Origin: Thunnus maccoyii
Lineage: Eukaryota; Chordata; Actinopteri; Scombriformes; Scombridae
Length of the DNA stretch: 64,000 nucleotides
Assembly (NCBI RefSeq): GCF_910596095.1
Contig: NC_056546.1
Span: 16,330,425 to 16,394,424, forward strand
Direction: 5' to 3'
The notes beneath the pieces are model-generated. The model did no database searches. It was given only the letters and a program-made list of their open reading frames with translations, and was not told the DNA's origin. The translations under genes and the position numbers were made by a program. This document shows positions 1 to 13,700 of the stretch, one piece after another. How positions within the stretch are numbered: the stretch's first letter is position 1; each line of letters opens with the position of its first letter.

Positions 1-1004
1 TCAGACTTCCACATATTTTAAATATGTTCATTGCCAACCACACTGAGCTGGATTTCTTCTTCCATAAGCCATGTTTAGAAAAAAAACAAAAAAATTGTTT
101 TTTGGTCTGTACAAAATATAGACTCTCAGCACTTGGCAGAGTTGCAAGAGGAAAGCTGAACAATCCTGAAACAGAAAACAGACATTTTGTTGGTGTGTTT
201 GTGTGAAACACTGTGCAGGAACAGTGGAAGACTGTTCCACTGAACAAAAAACTGAAGGAAACCAAATCAAATACTCAGAAAAAAACCTGTATATATCCCA
301 AAAGGTACACTATGTAACGGGAAAGAAAAGAATCCACGCTTGAAAGTGATTTATTATTGCACTGTCATGAAGTTTGGGGAGTCACAAGACACATATTTAA
401 AAATAAAGGATCAAAACCCATGCAGCAAAAGCTGAGACACTGACTTTTTGCTACAAAAACACTGGATCCTATACTTCCCATAATGCCCCCTCTCAAACTG
501 GTAAATACCCACATCTTTCATGCTCTGTTCCCCCGATTGTAATATAGGTTTATTGAACATTTGCACTCTCCAAGACCAAGCTGAGATACCTGGTTCATGT
601 GTAATTTCAGACTTGGCAAAGCTCCTTCACAGCCACAGAGGACTTTACAGAGTGATACTCCCAGCGGTGGAGTTGTCACAGGAGTGGCCATGCTGACACC
701 AGTACTCACATTGGGGGCAAAGAAATCTGCATCTCCAGTGTTTGTCTTTGTGCCAAATAGCCAAAAAGTTTAAATTTTTGGTCCCTCATCAGGTTAGAGG
801 ATTTTTATTTGTGGTTTATTATCTAAAATAACCCCTGATAATCTTATAGACAGAAATAAAAATAAAATTTCTCTATTTGAATGAATCAAGAAAAGAATTT
901 TGACTGGAAGAGCAACTGGGAATTTAAGAAGATGGTAGAAAGGAAAACACTGTGTCTATGTAAGTGTGAAAGTGAGGCTGTATTTAGGCACAGTGCTGCA
1001 CAAC

Positions 1005-1150
1005 ACACAGACAATGCTAATATGCTGATGTTTGGCAACAGCAAGTTGGCATACTAGCATTGGGTACCACTAACCACAAAGTACAGCTGAGGCTGATGGG
1101 AATTGAATTAGTTTTGCAGGTGTTTGGTCATAAATTGAAGTATTGACCAG
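1005..1150 (+). repeat. Fragment of a widespread fish interspersed repeat
   Basis: The run from 'gacaatgctaatatgctg' through 'aagtacagctgaggctgatg' to 'ttggtcataaa' resembles, from memory, a dispersed repeat common in percomorph genomes. A second piece from what I believe is the same family, with the phrase 'aaatttcatggcaatc', lies at about 37340-37515. I cannot name its class from this fragment. Confidence 0.45.
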
Positions 1151-2527
1151 ACTGAAGTGAAGGACGGAGTTGTGTGTGTGTGTGTGTGCTTTGGCCTATG
1201 CTGAGGACAGGCTTTAGTCTGGCTAGTCAATTGACTTCGATGTGTAAAATTGGTGTGCGAGAGTGCCTCTTTAAGTACTATATGTCATAATGGTAACTCA
1301 GCAGAGCAATTTAAAAAATTTTAGAAGGTTTTTCATTTATTGCATTCACCACTTTGAGAAGGCTACATGACAAATTCTGTCAAAAAATCCTTTAAATTGA
1401 CAGAAAATGACCGAAATTTTGTGTAATAAAAACTCCACGCTACTGCACCAAGGAGTTTGAAATCAAATCAGCATGACATCTTTCTCTTATGTTTATCTGG
1501 AGATACCCTGCCTCTAAATTCCATCTTTTCTAAAGAGATGCCCCTCTCCATGTTGAGATGCATTTATCTGCCAGGAGAATAAGCAGTGTTTCAGCTCTAT
1601 ATGCTGCACAGCCCAATTATCTCGCATCAAAGCCAGACAACATGAAGGAAGAAAGTGAGGATAAAAACAGGGAGATGTGACTCAGGTCAGGGTCTGCTTG
1701 TTGCACAAGAACTGAATCCAAAGTGAAAGCAAAGTAAATAATAAGCAGCACTCCCCATTTCTCAGTTGAGCCTTTCTACTCAGTGACTCACCAGCAAAGA
1801 AAAACATTTATCCATCCACATTTATGTTTTTGATGAAACAATGTGTTGTCGTATTCATCATTATCAGCACTTCAATATCTGGGAGTTGATGATAAGAGCT
1901 TTTTGTTTCACATGAATCCCACATTTAACAAAAACCTCCTAATGCAAATTAAGTGTTCACACTTGGTTGCTTGTGTTCTTAGTCAGAGATGTGTTTTTTA
2001 ACCTGTCTTGGCTCTTGTAAAGAGTATCCCACTGAGTAACAAATAAGAAGATCACAAGTTTATCATATGTTGACACAGCGCTAATGAAGGAAGAAGAGAA
2101 CACAGCTTGCCTAACAAGATGTCGCTTTCAACTATATTTGTGCAACTTTGATTGAAATTAAGAGAATTGGGGGTCTAATGATCCACAGGTTCAATAACAA
2201 TTCCAACTTGTTGTTGCTAAGGAACGAGCGGAGCGTCTGAGGCAGGTAGACACGACACTAAATGTGACAAGAATGAGTCAGTGATACTAAACAGAAAGAA
2301 TTTCTCATTCACTTCACAGAAATGTGAGGAGAACTATTAAGGACGAGAAGCGGCAAAGGTCAAACATTCAATGTTCAAATAATGAGGAACAGGAACAGCA
2401 AACTTTGAGAACATTGCAAAGAAGCGACAGGAAATTATAGCAGGACTGTCCTAAGAGGGTTAACTATTTTTCGTTTCATTTTAACTCAAAAATAATCTGT
2501 TCATTCGAAAAATAATTTTAGTCGAGG

Positions 2528-2972
2528 TTAGGGATAGGTTCACACAGACACACACACACACACACACAATAGTCAGGTGCCAAAATTAACATTGAAACTG
2601 TTTTTTTTTCTTTTCTGTAATCATTCCTCCTTCATACTGACCATTAGAAGATTCCTTCATAATGCACTTACAATGCAAGTGCCAAAATCCACAAGCCTTG
2701 TGTACAAAAATGTAAAATAGTTTATTTGAAGCTAATATGAAGCTTCAGTCGTCCAAATTAGTCAAATCAAGTAGATATCTTTCAAAATTAGTCTTTTTTA
2801 GTGCCAAAGTCCCTCTTTTTGTTACTATACTTCCACTGCGGCTCAACAGGGAAACATAAAAAGGGAATTTTATGCTAAAAAGACTGTTAATGTGGCAGAT
2901 ATCCACTTGATGTGATCACACTGCAGACACCTGACTGTTGTTTTAAGACAGACTTGTGAACCTGTCCTTTAA
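2528..2972. mobile_element. Palindromic TTAA-type MITE, copy 1
   Basis: This is a non-autonomous DNA transposon copy. The right end reads 'gaacctgtcctttaa', and the left end carries the inverted, decayed counterpart 'gggataggttcacac', now invaded by an AC microsatellite. Inside are 'agtcaggtgcc' on the left and 'cacctgactgttg' on the right as inverted partners. Copies 2 (15585-16081) and 3 (58499-59101) share the internal blocks 'gaagcttcag' and 'gatatccact'. It has no coding capacity. The ends suggest TTAA target sites as in piggyBac or Kolobok elements, which is inference. Confidence 0.75.
2541..2568. repeat. (AC)n microsatellite
   Basis: About 28 bp of nearly pure AC dinucleotides embedded in the left arm of MITE copy 1. 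Confidence 0.9.
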
Positions 2973-3009
2973 GCGTTGGATCTGAATGCTTAAACACGAG
3001 TCGGTCACA

Positions 3010-3969
3010 TATAGTATGTACGGAAAGAAACTTTATTAGATCAAACCCCTGTAGATACTATAACAGCATTTTAAGTTTTTGCAACAGCTGAGCAATAAAA
3101 AAGACTTACAAAAGATTTTTTATGGCAACCACCTTACTGTAGACACATCATAAATACCATAACCAACCCCCCACAATCCTAATACAGTTTACTCAATAGG
3201 CATACGGATTACAACTGACATTCACACCTACACAAATTGCATACCTGCTATTCAAAACCAACCTTGAATTTAAATAAGTAGTATTTCATTAATAAATATT
3301 AAGTATTTCATCAATAAGTGAGTGTACTGTTCTCTTTTAAGAAAGATTTCATTAGTGATGTCAGTCTGTATGTGCCTGCGTAAGAAAGACGATTAGAGGT
3401 GTAGAATATAAAAATCTCGACAACATCATAAACACTTCATCATGAGACAAACACAGAAATTTAAAGATCCTTCCCCCCATGATAAGGAAAAGTCAAATGT
3501 ATAAATATGATAGTTCTAAAGTGCATCTGTCAAAGACTTGTCGAATGAAAAGTCATCAGCGGTCCTATGTTTTTAAAAAAAACAAACAAACAAAAAAAAA
3601 AGGCTGACAAAACTAAAAATAGATATGTCTGAACGTGCAGCAGATATATTTTGCAAAAACTACCTACATACATGCACAGGTTTTTTTTTATTTCATTTCA
3701 TGTTTACGCGATGGAAAAAAGAACAAGGTAAGAGATAAAAAGGATGAACATCTTCACATTGTCAAGAGGTGATAATTAGTTCTGTGCCATTGCAGTCTAC
3801 TCTTGTTTGTTTAAACTTGGCTGATAAAAAAAAAAAAAAAAAAAAGCACACAGTGGTGAATAAGTTCCTTCTTTCTGCTAGAAATGACTCTGCAGACTCT
3901 TTTCCCTTCTGTCAGTTTAACCTGTAGGTCTTTAATTCGTCCCTTATGCAAGGTGAGGCTTGTAGGGTC
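3010..3969 (-). other. zfand4: zfand4 3' untranslated region (proposed)
   Basis: AT-rich sequence follows the zfand4 stop codon. On the minus strand an AATAAA hexamer occurs at 3032-3037, and another TTTATT (plus-strand reading) lies near 3686-3691, so long and short 3' ends are both possible. The region has several A- and T-homopolymers (for example about 3823-3844). The end point is inferred from the distal hexamer only. Confidence 0.5.
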
Positions 3970-4786
3970 TTAGATCTTAGGCAGCTTGGGAGCACTGATA
4001 AGAGGGTTGGTCTCTTGCAGAAATCGTCTCCCGGCACTCTTGTAGTCATAAGTGCAGTCATGCGTCTCTGCATAGCGGTGGGTGGCACAGAAATTGTGAC
4101 CACACCTGAAAGATTAAAATAGACACAGATTTTGGTATGTATGAAAAAAAACATAAATCAGTTCCTCCATAAATAAACATCATCTGCAAATCACGACACT
4201 CCTTCCCTACCTTCCTCCTTCTCAGCACCTCCTTGATGCATTTTAATCTTTCTATCCAAATCAGCCCATTAGTAAGAAGAGCAACACATTATTATGTATT
4301 TAATTTTTGCGCACTGTAATATTGAGTAAACACTACATGACAAGTTTGATTAAACTATGAACCTCTTTTGAACACAGTGGGGAGCTCTACTCTTTAATGG
4401 ATCTGCCATTTCAAGTGTTGGGTGCTGATGTCGTAGGGAGAAACTTTGATAAAGCTAATAACTTGTGGCAGAACAAGCTGTGAACAGATAAATGTTTTTA
4501 GTGGAGAGATGGCTCAGAGGCAAAATGATGAAGCAGGAAAAGGCAACTTCTACTAAAAGGGTCCTTCAAGGACAGACTGACAAATAGGGAGGGATTTGAT
4601 TTAGAGTGAGGCAGTGTGTGTGTGTGTGTGTGTGTATGAGTGCAGGTTGAAATGTTGAGGCACTTTACCTGCACTCAAAGCTTGTGGCCAGGCCAGTTTT
4701 CTTGCCACAAAGGAAGCAGTGCTTTGAGCTCTTCTTCTTGATGCCTGTGGGAGCCTTGACCGGAGGTAGGTGGTGTGTTGGAGTGC
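3970..4786 (-). CDS. zfand4: zfand4 exons 8-9: AN1 zinc finger
   Basis: Exons 4669-4786 and 3970-4105 together encode the AN1 finger. The junction falls between CFLCGKKTGLATSFECR and CGHNFCATHRYAETHDC. All eight zinc ligands of the C2-C2-C-H-H-C pattern are visible, so the finger should bind two zinc ions. The last residues (LQETNPLISAPKLPKI) are nearly identical to the mammalian tail as I recall it, and this supports the stop at 3970-3972. The intron between them (4106-4668) contains a (TG)n run at 4614-4635. Confidence 0.93.
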
Positions 4787-7700
4787 CTGAGAGTAGAAGA
4801 AACATTTTTTTTTTTAAAAATTTACTTTAAAGGAGCCAGTGTGTAATATCTGATCGTGGCAGTGAGAAGGTTTGTATCAGTGCCTGGGATGGATCTACAT
4901 CATTTAGCTTGGACCTTTCCTTTAAATTATATAATTTACAAAGTATTTCTGGTGTCTGCACACAGTGTAACTGGAGATGTTGGGTACATTTTATGAACTT
5001 TTCTACTTCCTAACAAAGCCCCGTGGCTTCATTTCTGCTCGTCAAACATTTGCTCAAGCTAGATCCATTACAGAAATCACGAAGCCATAAAAGGTTAGAT
5101 TAACAGAATCATGTACTGTAAGGGAAGAGAACTGCTTCCTGCACATTACATCCAGACTATTTTTGTCAAGTACTGAAGTCAAAAACAATACCGTGACATC
5201 ACAAACTAGGGCGTAGCCATAAGTGCAACATGCTTAAAAATTTCAACATACAGAAAGCAGCGCAGGAGCGGATTTCTAAATCCTATCATTCAGTCTTCAC
5301 CATTTTACTTTTAGTCTGTTTTATTGTCATTTCAGTGTACACAAGGAGTGTTTTCATGACATGCAGTATATCTACAGACCCACAGCAAGAAACTCTTCCA
5401 GAAAACAATCCCTCAACAACTACAGCTTACAAACCGTCACATTCATGTCTTTATATTTAGAGTTTCTTTGTTAGCCATGAAAGTTAATTTCAAGCTTGGT
5501 TTAAAATGAGTTTTTCGTTTCAAACTGATAATAAACCATCATGTTTTATCTAATTACAACCAGTATTCATTGTCAATAATTGTTTAATGAAATTAAACTA
5601 AATGGTGGTAAATTTGTGACAAATGACACCGTCCTTCCTTCAGTGGTGCGAACAGTTGTCAGTGTTTCCATTTGAAAAGGGTTTCAGGAAACAGCTTTTC
5701 CATATTAGCGCCTGTTGTAATTGAAGAAAAAAAAAAAAAGTCATAAAAGCCTGTTCATTTCCTAAGTCAGGAAACACCAGTTTATGTCAGCTTGTACCCG
5801 TGATAATCGTTTCTGAGGAAGCATGCAGCACGGCTAGGTTTGTGAGCTGTGGGGATAGAGGAACAGATAAATCTGCCAAGCAGCTGGGCGTGGGATTGGA
5901 TTTTTATTTGTTTTGTGCACTTTAATCTGCCACAGAACAGACATACATTGGGTTCAAATATATTCAGACCAATGCACATTTTCCACTTCTCCTCTGTTGT
6001 TGGTAGACTCAAGTTGAATTTCACAACATTTAATTCTGGGCTCTCCCAATCAAGTTTTCTTTGCTCCAGAGGATCTGATACGTACATTGCCTGTTAAAGT
6101 GCAGATTTACAGCAGCACTATAGAGCTGTGGTGCACTGAAACAGAGGCAAAGGTACTTTTTTGGTAACTTAAAGTGTCACAGCTTGTTTCATGTGCAGCT
6201 GGTGTTGGTATCTTCGTTAAAACTGCTGACAGGTGTTTGTGTCGCTCTGCATTTCAGCCACCAGTGACAGGGGAAAAAGGTTTGAATGTTTTAATGGAGC
6301 ACAGAGGGATGTTTGTGAAAGCTGGTGTACCTGGAGCACAATGGGGTTTCTCATTACAATGGAACTGAATTATACTGGAATTAATTAATTAATTGCAGTT
6401 ACATACCAATTAAAATATGGTTAACGCTTTATTTTACAGGTCTGTAATTTCCAAGGTTTCCTGGAGAGAACTATGTGGTGGTAATTACAGGAAAACATGT
6501 TTTCTTTAAAACAGCTTCATTTAAACACAGGTAAATACTCATGTATCATTCATTCATTATTGGACACTTTATCCTGCTGAACACAGTCTGTATTTTCCTT
6601 TTAATTTGTACCAAATTACAAAAGGTCTTTCAGAGAAACCTCTAGGAAATTATGGCCTTGTAAAAATGAAGCGTAAAGCAAAATATATTGGTTGAGATGC
6701 TGATTTTTCAGAGCATTTCAAACATCCCTACATTTTTGCCTCTACCAGCTTTGCACAGTTACACTTAGACAGTTTCTTCAGAGTTCTTGGGAGCCAAAAC
6801 TGAACTCTTTGCCCTGAATGCCAAATGCTACACCGACTGCTCACAACTGACTAACACAGTAAAGCATGAAGGAAGAGTATCATGCAATGAGAATGTTTCT
6901 AATCAGCCTGAGGTGGAAGATGACTGACAGAGCCATGAATGATGTCAAATACAGACAGGCCCTTGACAGAAAAGTTGAGCACACAATCTCATAACGGAGT
7001 AATGATTCATTTTTCGGCAAAACTTGAAGTACAAAGTCAAGACCATAACAACATTTGAGTTTGATCTCCACCAATAAATCCTTAGCCTGTGAGAAAAACA
7101 CTGATACTGATCAACAAACCATCTAGGAGTAAAGGAAAATGGACTCGCTACTTGGTGTGCTGATCCATGTGTATTCGTCCATATTCTCTGAGCGGTGTAA
7201 GCGTATCAGTGGTCGACATAAATAAGTGAGTGTGTTGGTGTGCGGGCCTGGCGCCTTCTGTTGCTTGTGCTGCTTCTGCAGTTGTAGCAATAATGAATAT
7301 TTAAAACCCTTGCGGTGCTTTGCTGTTGTGCTCATACAACATGCATTGAAGGCTTTGTCACAACTACATCCTCTCTGTATGTGACTGCACATTTCAATGT
7401 TTGCACTCTCAAACAATGGCTGTTAAGTCCACAACTCAAATGTCCATTCCAACCAATTCAATGCAACAATTTGTTCATTTGCAAGTACTTTAAGAATACA
7501 TAAAAATGTTTGCGTTTCTCTTACCTATTCTCCCGAAGGACGTCATGACTCCCCCACCTGATGCAAGACTGTTGGTGCCCTGAGAAAACAAGAGCAACAT
7601 GAAATATTTTTATGGAAAATCAATAAAACTACTATAGTCATGAGATTTATCATGAGAAAATTTCTTTAAAATTAATTATGTGCTGGAAAAGGTCTAAAGG

Positions 7701-10700
7701 TAATTACTATTACTGGTGAAGTAAGAATCCACAGTGTGGACTGAATATGAACTACATATTAAGAGAGTGAAGTATACACTCTAAAAGCTCAACTAAATTA
7801 TTACACAGGTGTTAAAGTTAGTTTATACATGCAGGATAAATCATCAGTTCCAAGAGACTCACAGCTATTGAGATGTAGCTCCAAGGTGAACTGAAAGATG
7901 ATTTTGATAGAACTTGCTGCTGGCTACTGCCTCAAGACTAATATTTACATTTCTCCTTGTGTAGCCAACTTATTACCAGGCCACTGACTTTTGCTTATGT
8001 GTGAAGTGTCTGTTGAAAATATGATACATGTTGATATATTAAATTCACTGGATATCAGTGGTTAAAGCCTGATGAAGTCCAATTACTGCATTATAATAAG
8101 ATATTTCTTTTTTGTTTAAAAAGAATTCAGCATATTGTGTGCTGTGTTCTAGGGCTGGGAAATACTATAATCGCCTCATCTTGTGACAAAACTCATGTGA
8201 TATCCTGACTGATGATTTTCATGTCTAAATGACGTTGTCGTTTGAATCTTGGCAAAATTTGTCACAGTTTCATATCTCAAATACTTGAGAATGCAGCGTA
8301 AGCAGCTTCTGAAAAGCTATGATTCTGGTCAACCAAAGCACAAAAAAGCAATTTGCATCAGTGCAACAAGCCTGATGGAGATCTTATCATATAAAAAAAT
8401 AGTAAAATAGAATTTGATGACTGACAAATACTTTAAAAAAAAAATCATTCTTTGAAAAGCAAACTGAGCATAAAAAACATTTCCACACATCCAATCTTAG
8501 GGGCAAACAGTGATGCCTATCTGTGCTCACCATGTAGGAGGCTGCTGTTCGGTGCAACGGTGACATTTGTCTGATGAGATCATCTTGAAGGAGCCTGTTA
8601 GTTGAGATGGATGGCAGCCTGGAGCCAAGGCTGCCCTGTCCTGAGGCAGTGGCAGGAGACAATGCCAGTGCAAGTCCCAAACTCTCTCTAAGGCTGTCCC
8701 TGCTGCTGCCGTCTGGAGCCCTTGTGGAGAGAGAGGCCAAGAGCTCAGAGTTGTTCAGTGACCCTAGTGGCTCCTTACAAGCTTGGTTGGCCATCTTAGT
8801 GATGCCTCTTGCTTCCCTCTTGGAGATAAGCTCTGGCCTCTTGCCAGGCGATTCCACTTTGACACCACGAAGGCGTGGCGCATGAGTTGACGACACCGTG
8901 GAGGGGCGAGGGGATGTGCTGCCTGGCCTCACTTGTGCTGAGGAATGTGCTTGAAGGTTGGGCTGTAAACAGGAGACAGTGGAGTCAAAAGGCTGAGGCA
9001 GCGGTCTGGTAGATGTGGATGGGGAGGTGGAGGTGGGTAATGGAGAGGGGGGGCTGATATGAAATGATGTGCCAAGCTGTGTCCCATCTGCTCTGCTGGT
9101 GAGGGTATCACTTGTCCCATGTGTCCAGGTACTGAGCGGGGAGGGGGAGAGTGACAGCTGGTGCTGAGCTCCAACCTCGAAGGACCGACGACCTCCGTCT
9201 GGCTGGTTGGACACATCAAGAGTGAGAGGGTCTGGCAGTTCCCCAAATGGAGCTCCAGGTTGTGTTGGTGCCACCAGTCCAGCAGCTTCCTCTGACAAAC
9301 TCAGCCCGACTGCCTCCCCTACAGGCTCAGCTGGGTCAAATGTGGCTTCAGGTGGCCCTCTGGTGCACAGCGGAGGGAGCTGAGGGTACACACAGTCCCT
9401 CATCAACCTGGTGCTGCCAATGTCCAGCCGGGATACTTTGGGAGGGGGCCGGATCTTTGCAAATGGTGGGCATGTCTCCCATGGCTCCTCCTCCTGAAGC
9501 ATATAACAAGAAGGCGAGGAGAAAGAGGGAGGGGGTCGTCTGGGGATGGAGAAGTGGGCAGAGGTTGCAGTAGCAGAGGGCAGGGAGGAGTCTGTGGGTT
9601 CTTGGTCTGCAATAGGAGGTAGTTGTGCATTTGCCCAAGGCTGGTTAATCTGGGGGAGCGAGCGAAAGAGGCGATGATGGTGTCGTGTGCTGGAAGGTCC
9701 TAGGGAGCCACCGCAGGGATGGAGGCTGATGGGGGGCCGTGGTTTTACCTTAGTCGACTTCTTCGGCTGAGGGACAGAGACAGTCAGATTATGCCACAGA
9801 ACCCTCTTAAATATGCTGTGCATTTTCAGTATTTTCCCCAACCTGTATAATTATGAAATTGTAGTGGTTATCTCTAACCTGACGTGCCAGATGGTTTGTT
9901 ACACAAAACCATCTGAGAAGTCGTCCATGGAAAAGGGCAGGCACTTTCAAAAAAAAAAAAAACTTGGCAGGTGATTGGACGAACCATCTGTCTATCACCG
10001 TCTTAACTTGCGAGGCCGCTGGATTCACGACAATATCCGAACCACCGGTGGCGCATAACTTGAAGCCTGACATGATCTTGTGATGTCATGATCTTGCGAA
10101 TCCAGCTGCCTCGCAAGCTAAGGTTATCTCATCAGTTGATTTTAACAGCTAGTATAAATCTATTATGAGCATAAATTATAGAGTTGGCACAGTTCAATGA
10201 AACGAAACGCTTGGCTGTATCTGCTTACAAACACATGCAAATTAGTGTTTGGTGCAGTGCATCTGCATTACACAAAATGGTTGGGGGCTACCATATTTAG
10301 TCCATGATTATGATAAGCAGGATTCATTGTGATGACAATAGACAGAATTTGGTATTATTTTTTATTGATAAATTTGAGAAGATGACTGCAATCACATTGC
10401 AATACTAAAGTGCGAGGAGGCCAAAAACATCCAAATTTGAGAAAGAAAGGTTCTGCACACACAGGTCTAATGCAGGTATTAGATCTTCAGTTTTAAAGAC
10501 CAAAGTGTTGGGTTTTTGTTTAAATAACTCCATTGGACCTGCACAGCCTCTTATTCAAGATTCAGGATTAATAAACTGAAGAATGTCTCTCACATACAGG
10601 GTGCGATGCATGTCTTCATTTCAGGGATATTTTCATTAAACAACTATAAATTCAAAGATGGTGTGAAACTTAATGTAGTGTGGAAATCACATTTGCAACC

Positions 10701-13700
10701 TGCAATAAAAATTTTTAATGGGTTTCTGTGCTCCCACTAGCTTCCTACCTTCTTGTTGAGGTTCATGTCCTCCATCTTGGCTTTGAGCAGCTTCATTTTG
10801 TTCATGGTGATGGAGTTCTCAAGGCTCTGCTGTGCAGCTGCAGAACTGTCGCCATCCTCCTCCTCCTCTGCGTACACGTTGTACACGGAGCCACTACTGG
10901 AAAACATGAGAGGCAAGACCACTCTTCCTATTAGTGATCTAACAAAGCTGTGTGCAAAACGGCGGTACAAAACACAGAGAGCCCGCTCACTGCAACCTTT
11001 GTCAGCACAGTGGACGTGCACTCAACTGCAGCAGCTTATGACTACAATACAACATGACAAATAATCATACTTAATCATCATTTGTGCGTCTTTTTTGGCC
11101 ACGCAGCTTTCTCCGTAACACTCAGAATGCGACAGACTCCCCATCAGTCCAACGGGTTAAAATCAAAATCTAACATAATAGGTTAAAAAAAATACCCATT
11201 TTCTAGATTTATGTTTACTATTTCAGACAATGTTGTGTTTAACAATGACCAATGACAATGATATAACAATTGCACTAAAAACAAAACAGACTTCATGGCA
11301 ATTTGCTGACCTCAGAGATTCAGACAGAAGAGTCAGTGTGCCGTCTCCCCTGTCGACCACACGGAAGAAGTTAAGCTGGTCACCTTCACGATAGACCACA
11401 AACGTGACCTGCTTGTTGGCCAGGCTTTTCTCCCAACCCTCCTCCTTTGTGCCCTCCATCAGGTCAGCCACCTCTTTGATAGGATCCTCCATGGTTACTG
11501 ATGAAAGAGGAGAGCAGGTTCAGTGGTTAAAACAGGAAACCAGCATATTTACATTTGGTCCCCTTGTGTATAAGGGAGTTTTCTTAGCTTTCATGTGACT
11601 ATAGTGGGGATCTTTTTTTTTTTTGTCTTTAACTTACCTCTCCTGGTGTTAATTGGGCCTCCCCTCATGGCTAAGACCAGTTTCAAGGTGCAGCCCTCTG
11701 CAATGCTGCAAACACAAACAGACTGACAATCAATACAGCAGAATAACTATAACAAATAATTATTGTAACCCATTCCCTTGTAAAAAAATAAAATTCTAAT
11801 GGCAGAGGAGCAAATAACAGACAACATATTCACATTTAAGGCAAAATGCTTTACTTCTGAGGCAGAGGGGAGAGGCTCTGATCTAAAGTAAACAGCACTG
11901 CAAGGGTCAGGATGATTTCCAGATGAACTTAAATGCACGACTGGGAATTCCATTGGAACATTTGTTTATGAGCAGATGTTTCATTGCCTACTCAAACCCT
12001 TCTGCTTTGAAAACTTCAAAAGCATGCTGCAGTGTGATAGGCGAGCCTAGCAAGATCTCACCAGAGGCTGTTCATGTGGAAAATTAAGTGACAAGCATTC
12101 ACAACAATACCACCATCTGCAGCCAGCAGAGCACTGCAGGGTAAGGTCTGCATCTCATAAACTGACAACAGTGCAGGGGCGAGCTCTCTAAATATGGCCA
12201 GTATGTCACTTGTCTGCATCTCTGGCTCATTTACATCATGTTGAATTACATTACGACTAAGTCACAATCACAGCAGGAAGGCTTTTAAAGTGCATATGCA
12301 AATGGTTTTCAATCTATACTGAGTGCTTTCAAGTATATTTACTGTAATTGCTCTAACAAGGCCTGTTGTCTGTGTGATTTTTGCCTCAGTGTCAGTGCTC
12401 TGAAGGACAGAAGGGGTCAGGAGGAATAGATTTACCCATAGTCATGTAGACAATGTTCATCATCCAGCTCCAGATTGTTCCAGATAAGGTGTTGCTGGGC
12501 AACAGGGATACCTTTACAGACAGTGAAGGAGAGGGGAGGAGAGAAAACAACCAAAGTTGACAAGAACCTGTTCATATTTCATGGCCTAAATTCACTAATC
12601 TGAGAGACAGGATAGATGTGAGTGCCACCAACAGAAGCATCCACATAACTAATGATGATTCATGTCTGCCCCCTACAGAAATAACTATGTAATTGCTGCA
12701 AAATGTAAAAATCACACAGCAGATGCATTCTCAGCTAAAATAAGACCATTTAAAAAAAACTTTTTGATGTGCTACAGTGATACCTCACCATCGAGTCAGC
12801 TTATCTTACTGCCAAAACACAGTAGGTTGGTTGGGCTACTACACGTCTATATTATATCCAATATCATTGCCAGTAAGACCAAAATAATAAAACTCCAGTA
12901 GAGGGATGACAGCCTGATCAAATACAAAGCCTCTCTAGAGCTACTCCTTGGAATGAGACGGAGTGTATGCGTAGTCAGGCGGCTCTCTGTGCCCTCAATG
13001 AGTGAACTCGCTGACCTGGTGCTGGAGGTGAGCCAGTGTTTGAGAGTGAGCAGTGGTCCCTTCATTGCAGAGTGGTGTGCTCCATCACAAACACACAGGC
13101 TTGGCTAACACACATCTTCACACACAGAGCACAGAGAGGCCTTTCTGACCAAAATGGGAAACAGCAGCAAAGAATGTAGATACAAAAGGTCATCTTGATC
13201 CACAACAAAGAAATCTTAGAGCACAGCCAAGGTCAAAAATATTTTCAAAAAAACAAGTTTGAAGAAATGAGAACTAACATATAATTTAGTCAAGTTAATG
13301 CCAACACAACCCATGTAGCCTAATCGTAAACTAGAACTGGAGCTGTAAAACAGATGTTCAGTTTATTCATAGAGCCTCTGCCGCTTCACTCGGTTGACAA
13401 GCCAAGAGGTGACTCCAGAGATATGCTATTTTGGTAATGAAATTGTAAGGCAGTTGCATTTTACAATGTCAGAAAACAGTCTGATCTTTATCAACAATTT
13501 TGCCATCTGTAGTGTTAAATCCAAAATGCTTCCACACGTAACTTTTAAGATGGTTTTGTGGTGTGATTATCCTTTCAGCACAGCTCCCTGGTCTCCTCCA
13601 TGTTGCATTAATGAAGAAAACAACAATAGTCTAATATACTAAGGCAGGGCATGCACTAAGTCAGAGTGACATTACATTTTAAGAACACCCACGGTTGGAG

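Larger units (their letters stand above)
1..3009. other. Intergenic left flank, no gene seen
   Basis: I find no convincing exon here on either strand. The open frames are short, carry no recognisable domain and lack paired splice signals. The stretch holds a short (TG)n run near 1171-1189, a fragment of a common fish repeat (1005-1150), an AC microsatellite (2541-2568) and one palindromic transposable element copy (2528-2972). It lies downstream of zfand4, which is transcribed toward it. Confidence 0.6.

Noticed and set aside
8929-9638. Several alternative frames inside the large zfand4 exon
   Set aside because: They are shadows of the Pro/Ser-rich coding frame, which alone keeps phase with neighbouring exons.
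12847-13065. Minus-strand frame in a zfand4 intron with a faint LINE-like look
   Set aside because: Only about 70 codons, no diagnostic reverse-transcriptase motif and no poly-A or target duplication found.
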